A stretch of 64,000 bases of DNA from contig CM041465.1 in assembly GCA_023213395.1 (NCBI GenBank), positions 134,051,741 to 134,115,740 on the forward strand. Direction: 5' to 3'. Under the pieces are notes generated by a model, which had not been told where the DNA came from, made no database searches, and saw only the letters and a program-made list of their open reading frames with translations. The stretch's first letter is position 1; each line of letters opens with the position of its first letter. Origin of the DNA: Cycas panzhihuaensis. Taxonomy: Eukaryota; Cycadophyta. Shown here piece by piece: positions 10,483-20,356 of the stretch. The position numbers and the translations under genes are program-made.

Positions 10483-12850
10483 ATGATGATAGCGAGACCT
10501 GATCTAGTGAGTGGATATCACAAAACCTAACCCATTTCAAAGTTTTAGTTCCATTGCTTTTTATAGTTTTTGTGTGATTTTTAGTGCCCCTTATGGGCAA
10601 TTGGAGGCCCCTCGGAGTCTGAATTGGACCCAGAAAGAGGCGGGACCTAGGCATTAGGGAGCCCTAGTCCCGGTGGGCCCCACGGGGTCCACCAAAAGAA
10701 TTTTTTTGAGTTTTTCGGGGTGGAAATCCCCCCTTTTGGGGGTTACCGTTTGTACCGCGGCGAAGATCGCGGTACTGTGACCATCACTGCGGGGCCCGAG
10801 CTAAACTTAGCAGTACTGCTAAGTTTAGCGCGATATGAAGGCAGAAAAGGAGAAAAAAGAATAAGAGGGGCCATAAGGCCCCAAATCTCAAACAGAGAGA
10901 GTTAAGAGAGAGTCAGGAGCGTTGATAACTAACATGAGGCTGACTTTGATTATTTTTTATGTGGACAGGCTGTCATCGTGGTGGATAACTGCGAGAATGT
11001 AGGTATGGCCATGTTAAGCTACATAGAGATGACGTCCCAGGAGGACAAGGAGACCCTGCAGAGGTGTGGCCTATACAAGGGCCTGAAGACACCTTAATTT
11101 GCATCAGATCAGAGGATTCTAATTGACATTATATCCCACTGGGATAGGAGGAGGCACGTATTCCACCTACCTCAGGTAGGTGATGTGATGGTCACGCCGA
11201 GAGACATCCAACGGATACTAGGAGTACCGGCGACTGGGAGGCTGGTGACACTGGGAATGCTGCCTAGCATTGAGGCAGCACACAGAGAGGCAACCTTATT
11301 CTTCATAAGGGCTAACAGGTGGGAGCGGAGGGGAGTTCCCCTCCAGACCATGCTGATGTCGAGGATTCCTTAGGTGAGGAAGCTGATTATATTGTGCGTT
11401 CTGTTCTAGATTTCCCAGAAACAGAACTATAGGGAGATACTAGGTGGCTGGATAGATGCAGTGCGCCACTGCGAAGCTAGCAACAGGATGAATTGGGCCA
11501 CCCTGATAGCGGCGAACCTCGTCGCACAGCTAGATACTATCAGGATGACCGGCAAAGGGGGACTATCGTACAACACACTACTGCAGTGCTAGTTCTTTGA
11601 CCATTTCGTGGTAGTGGCACCAGCGGGGGGACCACACATCATAACAGAGTGGGCCCCGATGGTCCACAGGTGGCAGACTCGACTAAGGGGGACGGAGGAC
11701 CAGGCCCACGTCCGGCGATCAGTGGAGGTGACATCGCTGGACCTCCTCACCCTGACAGACTATGTCGCAGAGCCATACAGGACAGTGAGGTGGGATAGTG
11801 ATGACAAGGCGGGCAGAGCAGGAGTGCCCATAGATGATGATGATGATGATGATGGAGGAGACGGGGCCATCTTGTCATGACCTATAGGGGAGGTAGGTCC
11901 TTCAGAGACAATAGGAGGAGTAGAGGGTCCATCCGGGACTGCCGGAGGAGAGGCAGGCCCATCAGGGACAGCCAAGGAGAGCAAGGGGCTAGTGACTAGG
12001 GCCCGTAGGCTACAGATCATGAGGAGATCTGAGGAGGCGAGAGTTGAGCCGGTCCCTGCGAGGAGGGAGGCTCAGGCAGAGGAGGTACTTGAGGATGAGG
12101 TACCGGCAGCTGGCAGAGAGCCAGGAGGAGAGGATGTCGCACGAGCAGAGGAGCGGGCGGCCATGGCAGGTAAGGCCTAACCATTTCCTTAGTCGTTTGA
12201 AAGCCAGATAGATATTTGATTTGATTTGATCATGGTATGTGGTAGGATCTATACTGACGCACTACATGTTGCATTGGCAGGTGTAGCAGAGGTCAAGAGA
12301 CTGGTGGAGGCCATGGTGAGGGAGATGTTCCCTCAGGTATATGCAGAGGGGCAACCACCCATCCAAGCAGAGGACGCGCCTAGATCGGCAGGTGCCCACA
12401 TGGAGGTATTCACCTCGTTGGTAAGGGCGAGAGACAACTGGGCTACGGAGTCCCACGAGCATATAGCGTTCAGGGGATAGATACAGTGGGAGCTAGACGA
12501 GGCGAGGAGTGAGAGGGATGAGCTACGCGGACAGGTCCAGGCTCTAGAAGCTCAGAGAGGAGCATGTGGAGATACATGGAGCACAATCCAGATAGCGGTA
12601 CTGGAGGAGCGCCTCTGAGGAGTGGAGGGTGAGAGAGATCGTATCCAGGCTAGATACAATCAGCTAGTAGATCAGGTGGCATCGAGGTCGAGTAGGAGTA
12701 GGACGTATACCGCACAGCAGCGATGACCCTGAGATGGCCACGTGATGAGGGGAGCGAGGCAGGGAGCTCGCAGAGGCCCAGGAGGAGCCTTAGAGGGATG
12801 TGGTCCCTAGGAGAGGGATCACACTGACTAGGAGATGGTACCCTAGGAGC
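10483..12850 (+). pseudogene. Element A: antisense three-exon gene for a plant-mobile-domain-like protein (decayed)
   Basis: Runs opposite to gag-pol. Model: exon 1 coding 10483-10506; intron with donor CTA|GTGAGT and acceptor GGACAG| (10507-10968); exon 2 10969-12169; phase-1 intron with donor CAG|GTAAGG and acceptor TTGGCAG| (12170-12280); exon 3 from 12281 to about 12850. Splicing keeps one frame. Exon 2 reads HWDRRRHVFHLPQVGD then TPRDIQRILGVPATG, the pattern of plant mobile domain proteins (PF10536), and later NWATLIAANLVAQLD with an aromatic FFDHF, also PMD-like. An acidic Asp run (about 11833-11853) and a Gly/Pro/Ala-rich stretch follow. Exon 3 encodes a likely coiled coil (WELDEARSERDELRGQV). 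In-frame stops at 11095, 11371, 11407, 11590 and 11878, and a frameshift near 12720. Maize Grande (also Tat) carries an antisense gene in the same place; its role is not settled. Confidence 0.75.
10800..10829. repeat. 30-bp perfect palindrome in intron 1 of the antisense gene
   Basis: GCTAAACTTAGCAGT followed by its exact reverse complement. C has a decayed relative at about 31181-31206, where the core is again GGTACC flanked by TAAACT/AGTTTA. The arms resemble those of the LTR palindromes of C (GTAAACTTCG). It could form a hairpin in the antisense pre-mRNA or be a dimer-binding site. Confidence 0.8.
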
Positions 12851-13512
12851 GGGGCAGCAGTAGTATAGGACTCATGTATATGATTTTGACAGGGGAAAGC
12901 ACGGGCCTCCAGGGGTTCATATATAGAGTCATATGATTGTACCCCCTCTATAAGGACACCGGCTTCCCATATGTATGATGTAATATATGATTTTGATGTA
13001 TATATATATACGGGGTAATTAGAACCCCAATTTGATAGGAGATGCTGTATATACCATGTGGTAGATAACATGTGTATTTTGTTTTGTATGTTATAAATGT
13101 TATGTTATAAATGTTTTATTATATGATACACATATTTCCTTCCATGCATGGCTATATACACCTAATAGGAGCACACACATCCACCGTGAGTAGAGGTGAT
13201 AGAGAGGTATGAGGTTAGAAATAGAGCGATATGCACGTCCACAGAGGAGCATAGCGGAATATGCAAAGGAAACAATAGGCAAAAGAGGAGAGTAATGGTA
13301 CTCCAAGGTATCATCCTAATTGTGGGATGCCTAAGTAGGAAGACAAAAGGTTCCCGAGAAGATACGAGAACACAAGTTCCGCGGGAGGAACCAGGAAGAA
13401 AAAGGAGAAGCCACCTTAAATTGCCATTCTACCTGTGGTTGGGAGAAATGGGAACAATTTAAGATGGTAGTTTAGGCTCATTTCAGAGCATGGCAAAGGG
13501 GTCACGAAAAGT
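12851..13512. other. Convergent spacer between the antisense gene and the integrase end, element A
   Basis: The plus-strand PMD-like gene and the minus-strand polyprotein end facing each other here. The spacer is AT-rich around 12960-13130, with several TATATA and TGTTATAAATG stretches that could serve in 3'-end formation on either strand. No coding sequence conserved with B or C was seen. Confidence 0.4.
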
Positions 13513-14720
13513 TCATGCATAAAACTTCTTAAGGAATCTCCCATTAACAACTTTCTCAAATTTGAGCCCTTCCAAGGTGGCTATCCTATAAGCACCATTG
13601 CCGAGGGTCTCGATAATGATGAAAGGGCCAATCCATCAGGGTTTGAATTTGGTCAAACGGTCATGGAGATATTCGAGCTTGAGGACATGTTCCCCAGAAG
13701 ACAAAGGATGGGAACAAAGATGTTTATTGTAGGTCCTTTGTGAGCAAGCTTTGGACACTTGGTTAGCCTGATAAGCAGCTAAGCGTCTCTCATCCAAAGC
13801 CTCAAGGTCTAGAAGGCGAGCCTGGTGGATAGACTCTTTGTCAATGAGACCTCGAAGGGAGACTCGTAAGGAAGGAATCTCCACCTCCAGCGGGAGTACC
13901 ACCTCAGTACCATAGACCAGGGAGAACAGGGTCATTCTTGTGGCAGGATGGATAGAGATGCGGTAAGCCCACAAAGTGGAGGGCAGCTGAAGGTGCCAAT
14001 CCTTTTGGGACTAAGCAATGGTTTTCTTGTGGATGTTGACAAGAGTCTTATTGAAAGACTCCACTTGGCCATTTGCCTGAGGGTAGTAAGGAGAAGAAGT
14101 TTTGTAAGAAATCTTGAACTTCTCACAAAGCTCATCCATCTCCTTATTATAGAAGGGGGTTCCATTGTCTATGATTAGGACGTCCAAAATCCCGAAACAA
14201 CAAATGATGTGCTGGTAAATAAATGTGGCTATCGTTTTACCAGGAGTTATGATCAAGGGGATGGCCTCTACCCATTTGGTGAAATACTCCATGGCAGTCA
14301 AGATAAACTTGTGCTATGACGATGAAGGCGGGGAGATAGCCCCAATGAGGTCGAGTCCCCACTGAGAAAAAGGCCATGGTGAAACAATAGGGTGCAGGGC
14401 CTCGGAAGGTACATGGGAGATGTTAGCGTGTTCCTAACATTGTCGACATCTCAACGCAAAGGCGTGAGTGTCCTTGAAAAGGGACGGCTAGAAATAGCCC
14501 ATGTGAAGGATCCTGTGATCCATAGACTGGCCCCCAAAATGACCTCCACAAATACCATGGTGGCATTCGCGGAGTATTTGGTCAGCTTCATCAGTAGTGA
14601 CGCAGCGGGGGAGGATCCTGTCAAAGGACCTCTTGTACAATACTTCACCCACAAGGAAGTATTGCCTAGTAGAAGTCCAGATACGAGATCTAACTTTACT
14701 ACTAGCATCAGGGCGGTATT
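13513..14720 (-). pseudogene. int: Element A: integrase
   Basis: Integrase inserts the cDNA into host chromatin. An HHCC zinc finger lies upstream (CHHG and GGHFG near 14560-14520; CRQC near 14440). The catalytic core holds all three acidic residues: WGLDLIG (about 14360), LIIDNGTPF (about 14170) and GQVESFNK (about 14060). The C-terminal part reads MWAYRISIHPATRMT, SLVYGTEVVLPLEVEIPSLRV and a final KKFYA stop at 13513-13515. Broken by a few stops, for example after CRQC. The frame matches the RT and protease parts. Confidence 0.85.
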
Positions 14721-14779
14721 GCTACTATGTGAGATATCGCACTATATCACCATACTACTCATTGTCAATGAGTGGATGA

Positions 14780-15483
14780 GGAGGAGCGCCCTGAATCGTC
14801 AAGATAGACTCATCAGGGAGGGAATCATCGACGGGAGTATCAAAGGAGTTAGAAATAGGGGCATCTGCGAGCTGCTTGGCCACTACCATTCCCTTCTTTG
14901 ATTTCTGGTTGACGATATAGAGGTCAAATTCTTGGAGCAGGATGGCCCAACGACCGGCCCTACCCGTCAAATCTGAACGAGTAAGCAAGTATCGCAAGGG
15001 ATCAGATTAGACAATCACCTTGGTGGTATTGCTAAGCAAGTAGTGTCTAAACTTCTTGGTTGCATGGACTAAGGAGAGACACTCCTTCTCGGCAGGAGAA
15101 TAGTTAAGTTCAGTAGCCACGAGGGTGTGAATGATGAAATATATAGCTCTCTTAGTTCCTAAGTTATCCTCCTGAGCTAACATAGTGCCCAAGGATTCGC
15201 CAATCACCGAGGTGTACAAGATGAAGGGCCTATCGAATCGAGGAGGCGCGAGCGTAAGAGCGGAAGCAAGGGCTTCCTTGAGTCCTTCGAAGGCTTTTTA
15301 GGTCTTGTCAGACCAGGCAAAAGGAGCTCCCTTCTTCAATAGGTTCGTAAGGGGTTTAGCACTTACAGTGAAGTCTACTAAAAATTGCCTAAGAAAACTA
15401 AGCCTACCTAGAAACAACTTAATTTGTCATTGGGTTCTAGGAGGCAGCATGTCAAGGATTGCCCTGACCTTGTCAAGATCAAT
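14780..15483 (-). pseudogene. Element A: pol-linked (gypsy-type) RNase H and connection to integrase
   Basis: Follows RT in the same frame. Visible: TLVATELNYSPAEKECLSLV, the gypsy RNase H glutamate region, then KKFRHYLLSN and LRYLLTRSDLTGRAGRWAIL, and the tether VNQKSKKGMVVAKQLADAP. The next stretch (DSLPDESILTIQG) leads straight to the integrase zinc finger. No second RNase H domain sits here, where most Tat elements carry the archaeal-type copy. That copy is found at 9368-9790 instead. Confidence 0.75.
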
Positions 15484-16176
15484 CTAAATTCCTTGTTTGG
15501 ACACAAGAAAACCAAGGAGTTTGCCCGAGGTAATGGCAAACACGCACTTGAGCGGATTTAAATTGACATGATACTTGTGGCATCGTGAAACGATGGCCCG
15601 CAAGTCAAACAGATGATGGGCTCTGACACGGGAGAGGCCCATCATATCATCCATGAAGACCTCCAACGTGTTATCAATGAGGTCATGGAAGATGAAATAC
15701 ATAGCTCTTTGGTAAGTAGCACCTGCATTTTTAAGGCCAAAGGGCATTGCCTTGTAGGCAAAGGTACCCCATGGTGTAGTGAAGGCCGTCTTGTGGCAGT
15801 CTTCAGGAGAAATTTGAATTTGATTATAGCCAGAGAAGCCATCCATTAAAGACATGACTTTGAACCCAGCGGTACGATCAATAATTTGATCAATAAAGGG
15901 GAGAGGAAAGTTGTCCTTAGGACAAGCATTGTTGATGTCGCAGAAGTCGACACATATATGAATTGCCCCATTCTTTTTAGCAATGGGGACAATATTGGAG
16001 ACCCACTTGGGGTAGTCAATGGAAGTAATAAGCCTAGCATCCAAAAGCTTCTCAACCTCCATCTTAATGGCGACTGAGAGCTTCGGGTGAAGGGGACGCT
16101 GCTTCTGGCGCACAGGACGAGTGCCAGGGATGGTGGTAAGATTATGGGTAATAATGGAGGGATCAATTCCCTTCAT
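15484..16176 (-). pseudogene. rt: Element A: reverse transcriptase
   Basis: 230 open codons of RT. Order of motifs: MKGIDPSIITHNL (linker end), VRQKQRPLHPKL, VEKLLDARLITSIDYPKWVSN, VDFCDINNACPKDNFPLP, MDGFSGYNQIQISP, TAFTTPWGTFAYKAMPFGLK, NAGATYQRAM, then the active site as FMDDM in place of the usual YVDDM, and LNPLKCVFAITSGKLLGFLVS. Both active-site aspartates are present. The wording is that of plant Tat polymerases. A stop at 15484 separates it from RNase H. Confidence 0.92.
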
Positions 16177-16212
16177 GTCAGCATAATCCCATGTGAAAAT
16201 GTCTTAAAACTC

Positions 16213-16995
16213 CTAGAATAAAAGGGAGTACTCCCTTACTTCATCAGGAGAACATTCCATCCCAACCTTAATGACCTTACTAGGGGCCAATACTATGTTT
16301 TGGGTTGCCCCCATGCACATGGCATTGCCCTCCTCAAAGTTGAGAGGGGCAAGGTCAACAGGAGGAGGTGGAATAGGAGACGGGGTCAGATCAGCAAGTG
16401 TGGATCCAACCATAAGGATCTTCTGGTGACCAAGCTTATGGTGGCCAGAAGGCAAGTTAGGCGCAAAGCCCTCTAGGTGCGCAAGTAGGGCTTCATCATC
16501 CTCGAAGTAATCCACCCCATGGATGATCTTACTTTGAGTAGATGAAGCACTAGAGGGAGTGGGGGCAATATGATCGTGATGGTCGTCGGGTTGTCCAACT
16601 TCCTCACGAGACTCTAAAGGAGAGTTAAAAGGAGGCTCCTCAGAAGGAGTGAAAGGTAGTTCTTTGAAACCATCACCTATGGGAGGTGATGAGGGAGGAG
16701 AACTGAGGATGGACGAGTCAACACGAGCGATGACATGTGACACAAAGGAGTGGCTAGCCTCACTAATGAAAGAAGTTCTAGATGGGGATCTAGAATGAGA
16801 CGGGTGTGACCCATCAAAAGTGAGGAAAGAGATGGGGTGAAGACAATCCTCGTCCTCATCGTGCGACTCATCATCACTAAATGAAGCAAGGTACCTGTAG
16901 CTCCCAATGCCAATAGGGGCGAACCACATGAGACTAGGGGAAGAAGATATGGGATCTTCTTCAGATAGATTAGGCATACTAATAGAGCAAGCCAA
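16213..16995 (-). pseudogene. Element A: acidic linker between protease and RT
   Basis: 260 open codons, in frame with protease and RT. Rich in Ser, Pro, Asp and Glu (SFSDDESHDEDEDC, SSPPSSPPIGDG). It ends with KVGMECSPDEVREYSLLF, which matches the segment that precedes RT in Tat polyproteins. C (37771-37349) and B (50304-49255) have clear equivalents, so the acidic spacer is a family trait. No catalytic domain was seen. Confidence 0.75.
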
Positions 16996-17013
16996 GGCAT
17001 GTGTAGCAGGACC

Positions 17014-17658
17014 TCAGTTTGCTGAATTGGTAGAACGAGTTTGTTTGGTAAGTGGGTGTTCACGGGGAACCACCCTTATTCGCCTATTATGGACGAATTT
17101 AAGTTGTCCCCAAAGAGTTGAACACACGGCTTCTATTTGGTCAAGCCATGGATGACCTAGAAGAAGGTTGTAGTTGACGTCAATGTCGAGGACTACAACA
17201 TCGGCAAGAATAGTCTTACCCTCAAGGGTGAGCAGAATCATGACAGATCCCAAAGGGGTCTTCTCGCTACTGTCATAACCTTGGCATCGCCACTGAATAG
17301 GTTCCAAGGCGGAAATACTAAGCTCTTGCATGACACGCAAGGGCATGGCATTCACAGAAGAACCGTTGTCGACAACAGTCCTTCGAAGGGTACAATCGGG
17401 TGTATCGATAGTGATAGTGAATGGGAAGTTCCACTGACGTTCCCTTTCACACATGGGAGAAAGGTCCTTAGGATCAAATGAAATAACGGGTTCGCAACTT
17501 TGGGTAATGCCTGAAGCATAAATATGTGCATCGTTCGATCCCAAAGCTTCCAGGAGGAGGGCTCGCTGCTCGGGACAACTCCTCAAAACGTCCATCAAGG
17601 ACATTCCAGCAGCCACAGTATAGAGCTCATCCACGATGGAGAAGGGCTTACCCTTCAC
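17014..17658 (-). pseudogene. pr: Element A: aspartic protease
   Basis: Retropepsin that cleaves the polyprotein. The active-site motif is TVVDNGSSVNAMP, and DNGSS is normal for Tat proteases. A second motif, NLLLGHPWLDQI followed by STLWGQLKF, is also typical. About 214 codons are open. In B the motif is VDNSSFINAMP. In C it is VNNSSSVNTMP, with the catalytic Asp lost. Confidence 0.88.
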
Positions 17659-17699
17659 GGTAGGCTGGGTAAGTGCCCTTCAGAAATCATAACGACCCG

Positions 17700-20184
17700 G
17701 GTGCACAGGAATGGCCTTAGGGAAGAGAGGTATTTTCAGAGGAGGGTTCTCCGAAAGAGGGTCAGAAGGAGCAAAGGAAGAAGAAGCCCCTACTGCTTCC
17801 TTGGTGGCTTGAGACCGCGTAAGGGCATAAGAAGAAGTTGCCTCAAGCAACTGGATCACCTTCTTCCCCTTATTCTGGGGCTACGAAGGTGATGGGGTAC
17901 GACGGCTAGGGGAACGGGAGGAAGAGGATGAATCCCTATCACCCTTCCCTTTATCGCAGGGAGGCTGGGAATTGGGCGATCTTCCTTGGTTCTAGTTATT
18001 CTTGGCTTGGGCATTGCGATCACGTTCCCTGTGTTTAGGGAACAGATCCTTGTGAACTGGTTAGTCCAAATTAGGCCTTGAGGCCCGTTTAGTGGAAGAG
18101 TCACGTCGAGGGGCATCCTTACGATGCTGGGCCCTATAACGCGAGTCATCGTGGAAGCACTCTCCATGAATGGAGCACCACTTTTTCTCAAGCGAGGGAT
18201 CTGACCTCCTCGCTTGAGAGGACTGGGCATTTCCATTCCTAAGGAGGGAAGCTTGAGTTGTTTGTTGGACTTGTTTGTTGGATGTTGGGGATGAAGGGGC
18301 TTGAAGCTTAAGCTCCTTCATCGTGCACTCGAATGAGCATATGGCTGATGTAAGAGGGTCTAAGGTCCTCTCAGTCGGGTGAGAGGAAGACCTCGCAGGT
18401 TGTGAAGGTTTGGTATCTTTAGTTGAAGGTGGTGCCTCACGTCGCTATGAGGGCTTGAGAGGTTTCTTCAGATTGGCTTGGATCTGAATAGCCTCTAATA
18501 CCAAGCACTTGGCGATCGTGGAGTCACATGTGGTTGCTCCCATTTTAAGGACTTCCACATGCACTTCGAGACGAAGTGCATTAACAAAGAGATCTCACTT
18601 CAACTCCTCGGGCAATGTTGCCTTAGCGGAGTGAAGCAAGTCATGGAATTACCGCACAAAGTCATGATTCATCTCATCATGACCTTGTTTGAGCGAAAGG
18701 AGTGATTTTATTCTGCTCTCGAATGGCCAGGCTACATCAAAGTAGTTGATGAACTCATCCACCAATTGTTGGAATGAATAAATGGAGTGGGCAGGGAGAT
18801 GGTAAAACCATTTAAGGGCATCACCCTACAAGGATCGTGGAAACAATTTCATTAGAATGTGGTCGTAAGCCTAGTAATCAATGCATGCCATAGAGAAGCT
18901 ATGTACATGCTCTGCCGGGTCTTTTGACGAAGTTCCGTCAAATCTAGGAACTTCAGGGGGATAAGGTAGTAGATTGGTTCTTAATGCCTTAATGGATAAA
19001 GGCATTGATCTATAGTCCATGAAGGGACACGCCCTTGCTTAGGCCATAAGATTAACGAATGATGCAGCAGGAAGTAAACAAGGAGCGGACGGGGGTGGCG
19101 CACCCATCCCTCCTTGAGGAAATGCCCCTTGTTGAGAGGGGACTTGAGGATAAGTACCTTGGAAGAGAGCCAGATTCCCTTGTGAAGGCACGACAAAAGG
19201 AGCTGCACCAGATGACGGAAAAGATGGATATGGAACTGGGTTTTGCCCATATGGGCCACCCGTAGGTGGGGCGACCCCATATGGGTGTAGTGGATCCACT
19301 CCATAAGCTGGGAGGTGGTTTCCCCTACCCTTCACCAAAGGTTGAGAAGTATACCCTGGGGAATGTAAAAGGAAGCCCCAACAGATTAATTTTAAGGGTG
19401 TGTGGGAGTGGGGCCCACAGAACCAATGATTAGAGGGCTAGTAGGACCGGTAGGCCTACTAGGGAAAGTATGTACTACATTAGGAGATGGCACATTGGTT
19501 TGGCTAGGGAAGGGTATGCTAACCTTCAACTGAGGGAAAGACATACCATGAGAAGATCTTGAAACACTAGGATCTTGATGAGGGATAGAAGGTGTGACAT
19601 GTGTCCCCACAATAGGAATAGGAAAATAGCAAGACACATGCATAGGCACGAAGGGATTGGTTATCATAGGAAGAGTAGATGAGGATGAGGCATGCAAGGG
19701 AGGAGCGGAAGAAGAAGAGGCTCCTCCACGAAGAGCATCCTCAAACCATCTAGGACGCAGTTGGAAACGAGCTGCGCGATGGCACTTGTTGAGAGCTTCA
19801 ACTACATCGATAGGAGGGGTGCCTACATGCTCGTAAGAGGTAGTTGGGACCTTGAATGAAGTAGATCCCTCGGGACGTTCCTCATAAGAGTCACCAACTG
19901 AGTGGTAAATCTTAAGAGGAAAGGATCCTTCTACTGCATGGGTAGAGGGATGGATGTCGAGCGGGTGATGTTGGTCACTTGCGTAGTAAATAGGATCATC
20001 ACCCTCTTGGGTGGATCCCGGCATAGAAGAAGGAAAATCACAGGTTTCCAAAGTTGAGGTGTGGTAGGCCCAATCAGAAGAGTACCCCTCCATAGTCAAA
20101 TCAGAATCTGATAAAGGAAGAGGATGATACTCAGGGTCTTCTAATAATGGAGGCAGATCGCGTAAGCGACGAAAGAAACGTCAT
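17700..20184 (-). pseudogene. gag: Element A: gag
   Basis: Start ATG at 20182-20184 is aligned with B and C; a 2-base loss just after it breaks the frame. The N-terminal part (20099-19392, 235 codons) is Ser/Pro/His-rich with DWAYHTS and IDVVEALNKCHRAARFQL. A Pro/Gly/Gln segment follows (19338-19039). The capsid core carries PRFDGTSSKDPAEHVHSFS (about 18960-18900) and SLLSLKQGHDEMN. A degenerate zinc knuckle is seen as KWCSIHGECFHDDSRYRA. Near 17930-17880 lies an Arg/Ser tail, DRDSSSSSRSPSRRTPSPS. From 19338 on, gag shares the frame of protease to integrase. Confidence 0.85.
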
Positions 20185-20336
20185 ATGTAAGGTCAACCAA
20201 CACCATTAGGAAAAAGAAAGGGTGATAGAGGCACACGCATTAGGGAATGCCCAACGGGGAAAACAAAGTAGGAAAAGAACCACAAAGAGATAGCAAAACC
20301 AACGGAAGAGAGCGAAAACTAGCTCCCTTACTGGCA

Positions 20337-20356
20337 GTCCCCAGTATGGTCACTAG
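20337..20356 (-). other. Primer-binding site of element A
   Basis: The minus strand reads CTAGTGACCATACTGGGGAC directly after the LTR end at 20357. It matches the PBS of C (40966-40985) except for transitions. It starts minus-strand cDNA synthesis. The tRNA identity was not determined; tRNA-Arg is reported for relatives. Confidence 0.75.

Noticed and set aside
11833-11853. Possible calcium-binding or microsatellite origin of the GAT repeat coding an Asp run
   Set aside because: It is a short trinucleotide run inside an acidic low-complexity part; B and C have acidic/Gly-rich tracts without the same run, so no domain is claimed.
14392-14901. A 169-codon plus-strand frame
   Set aside because: It is the antisense shadow of the integrase finger and RNase H tether of element A, and is not kept in B or C.
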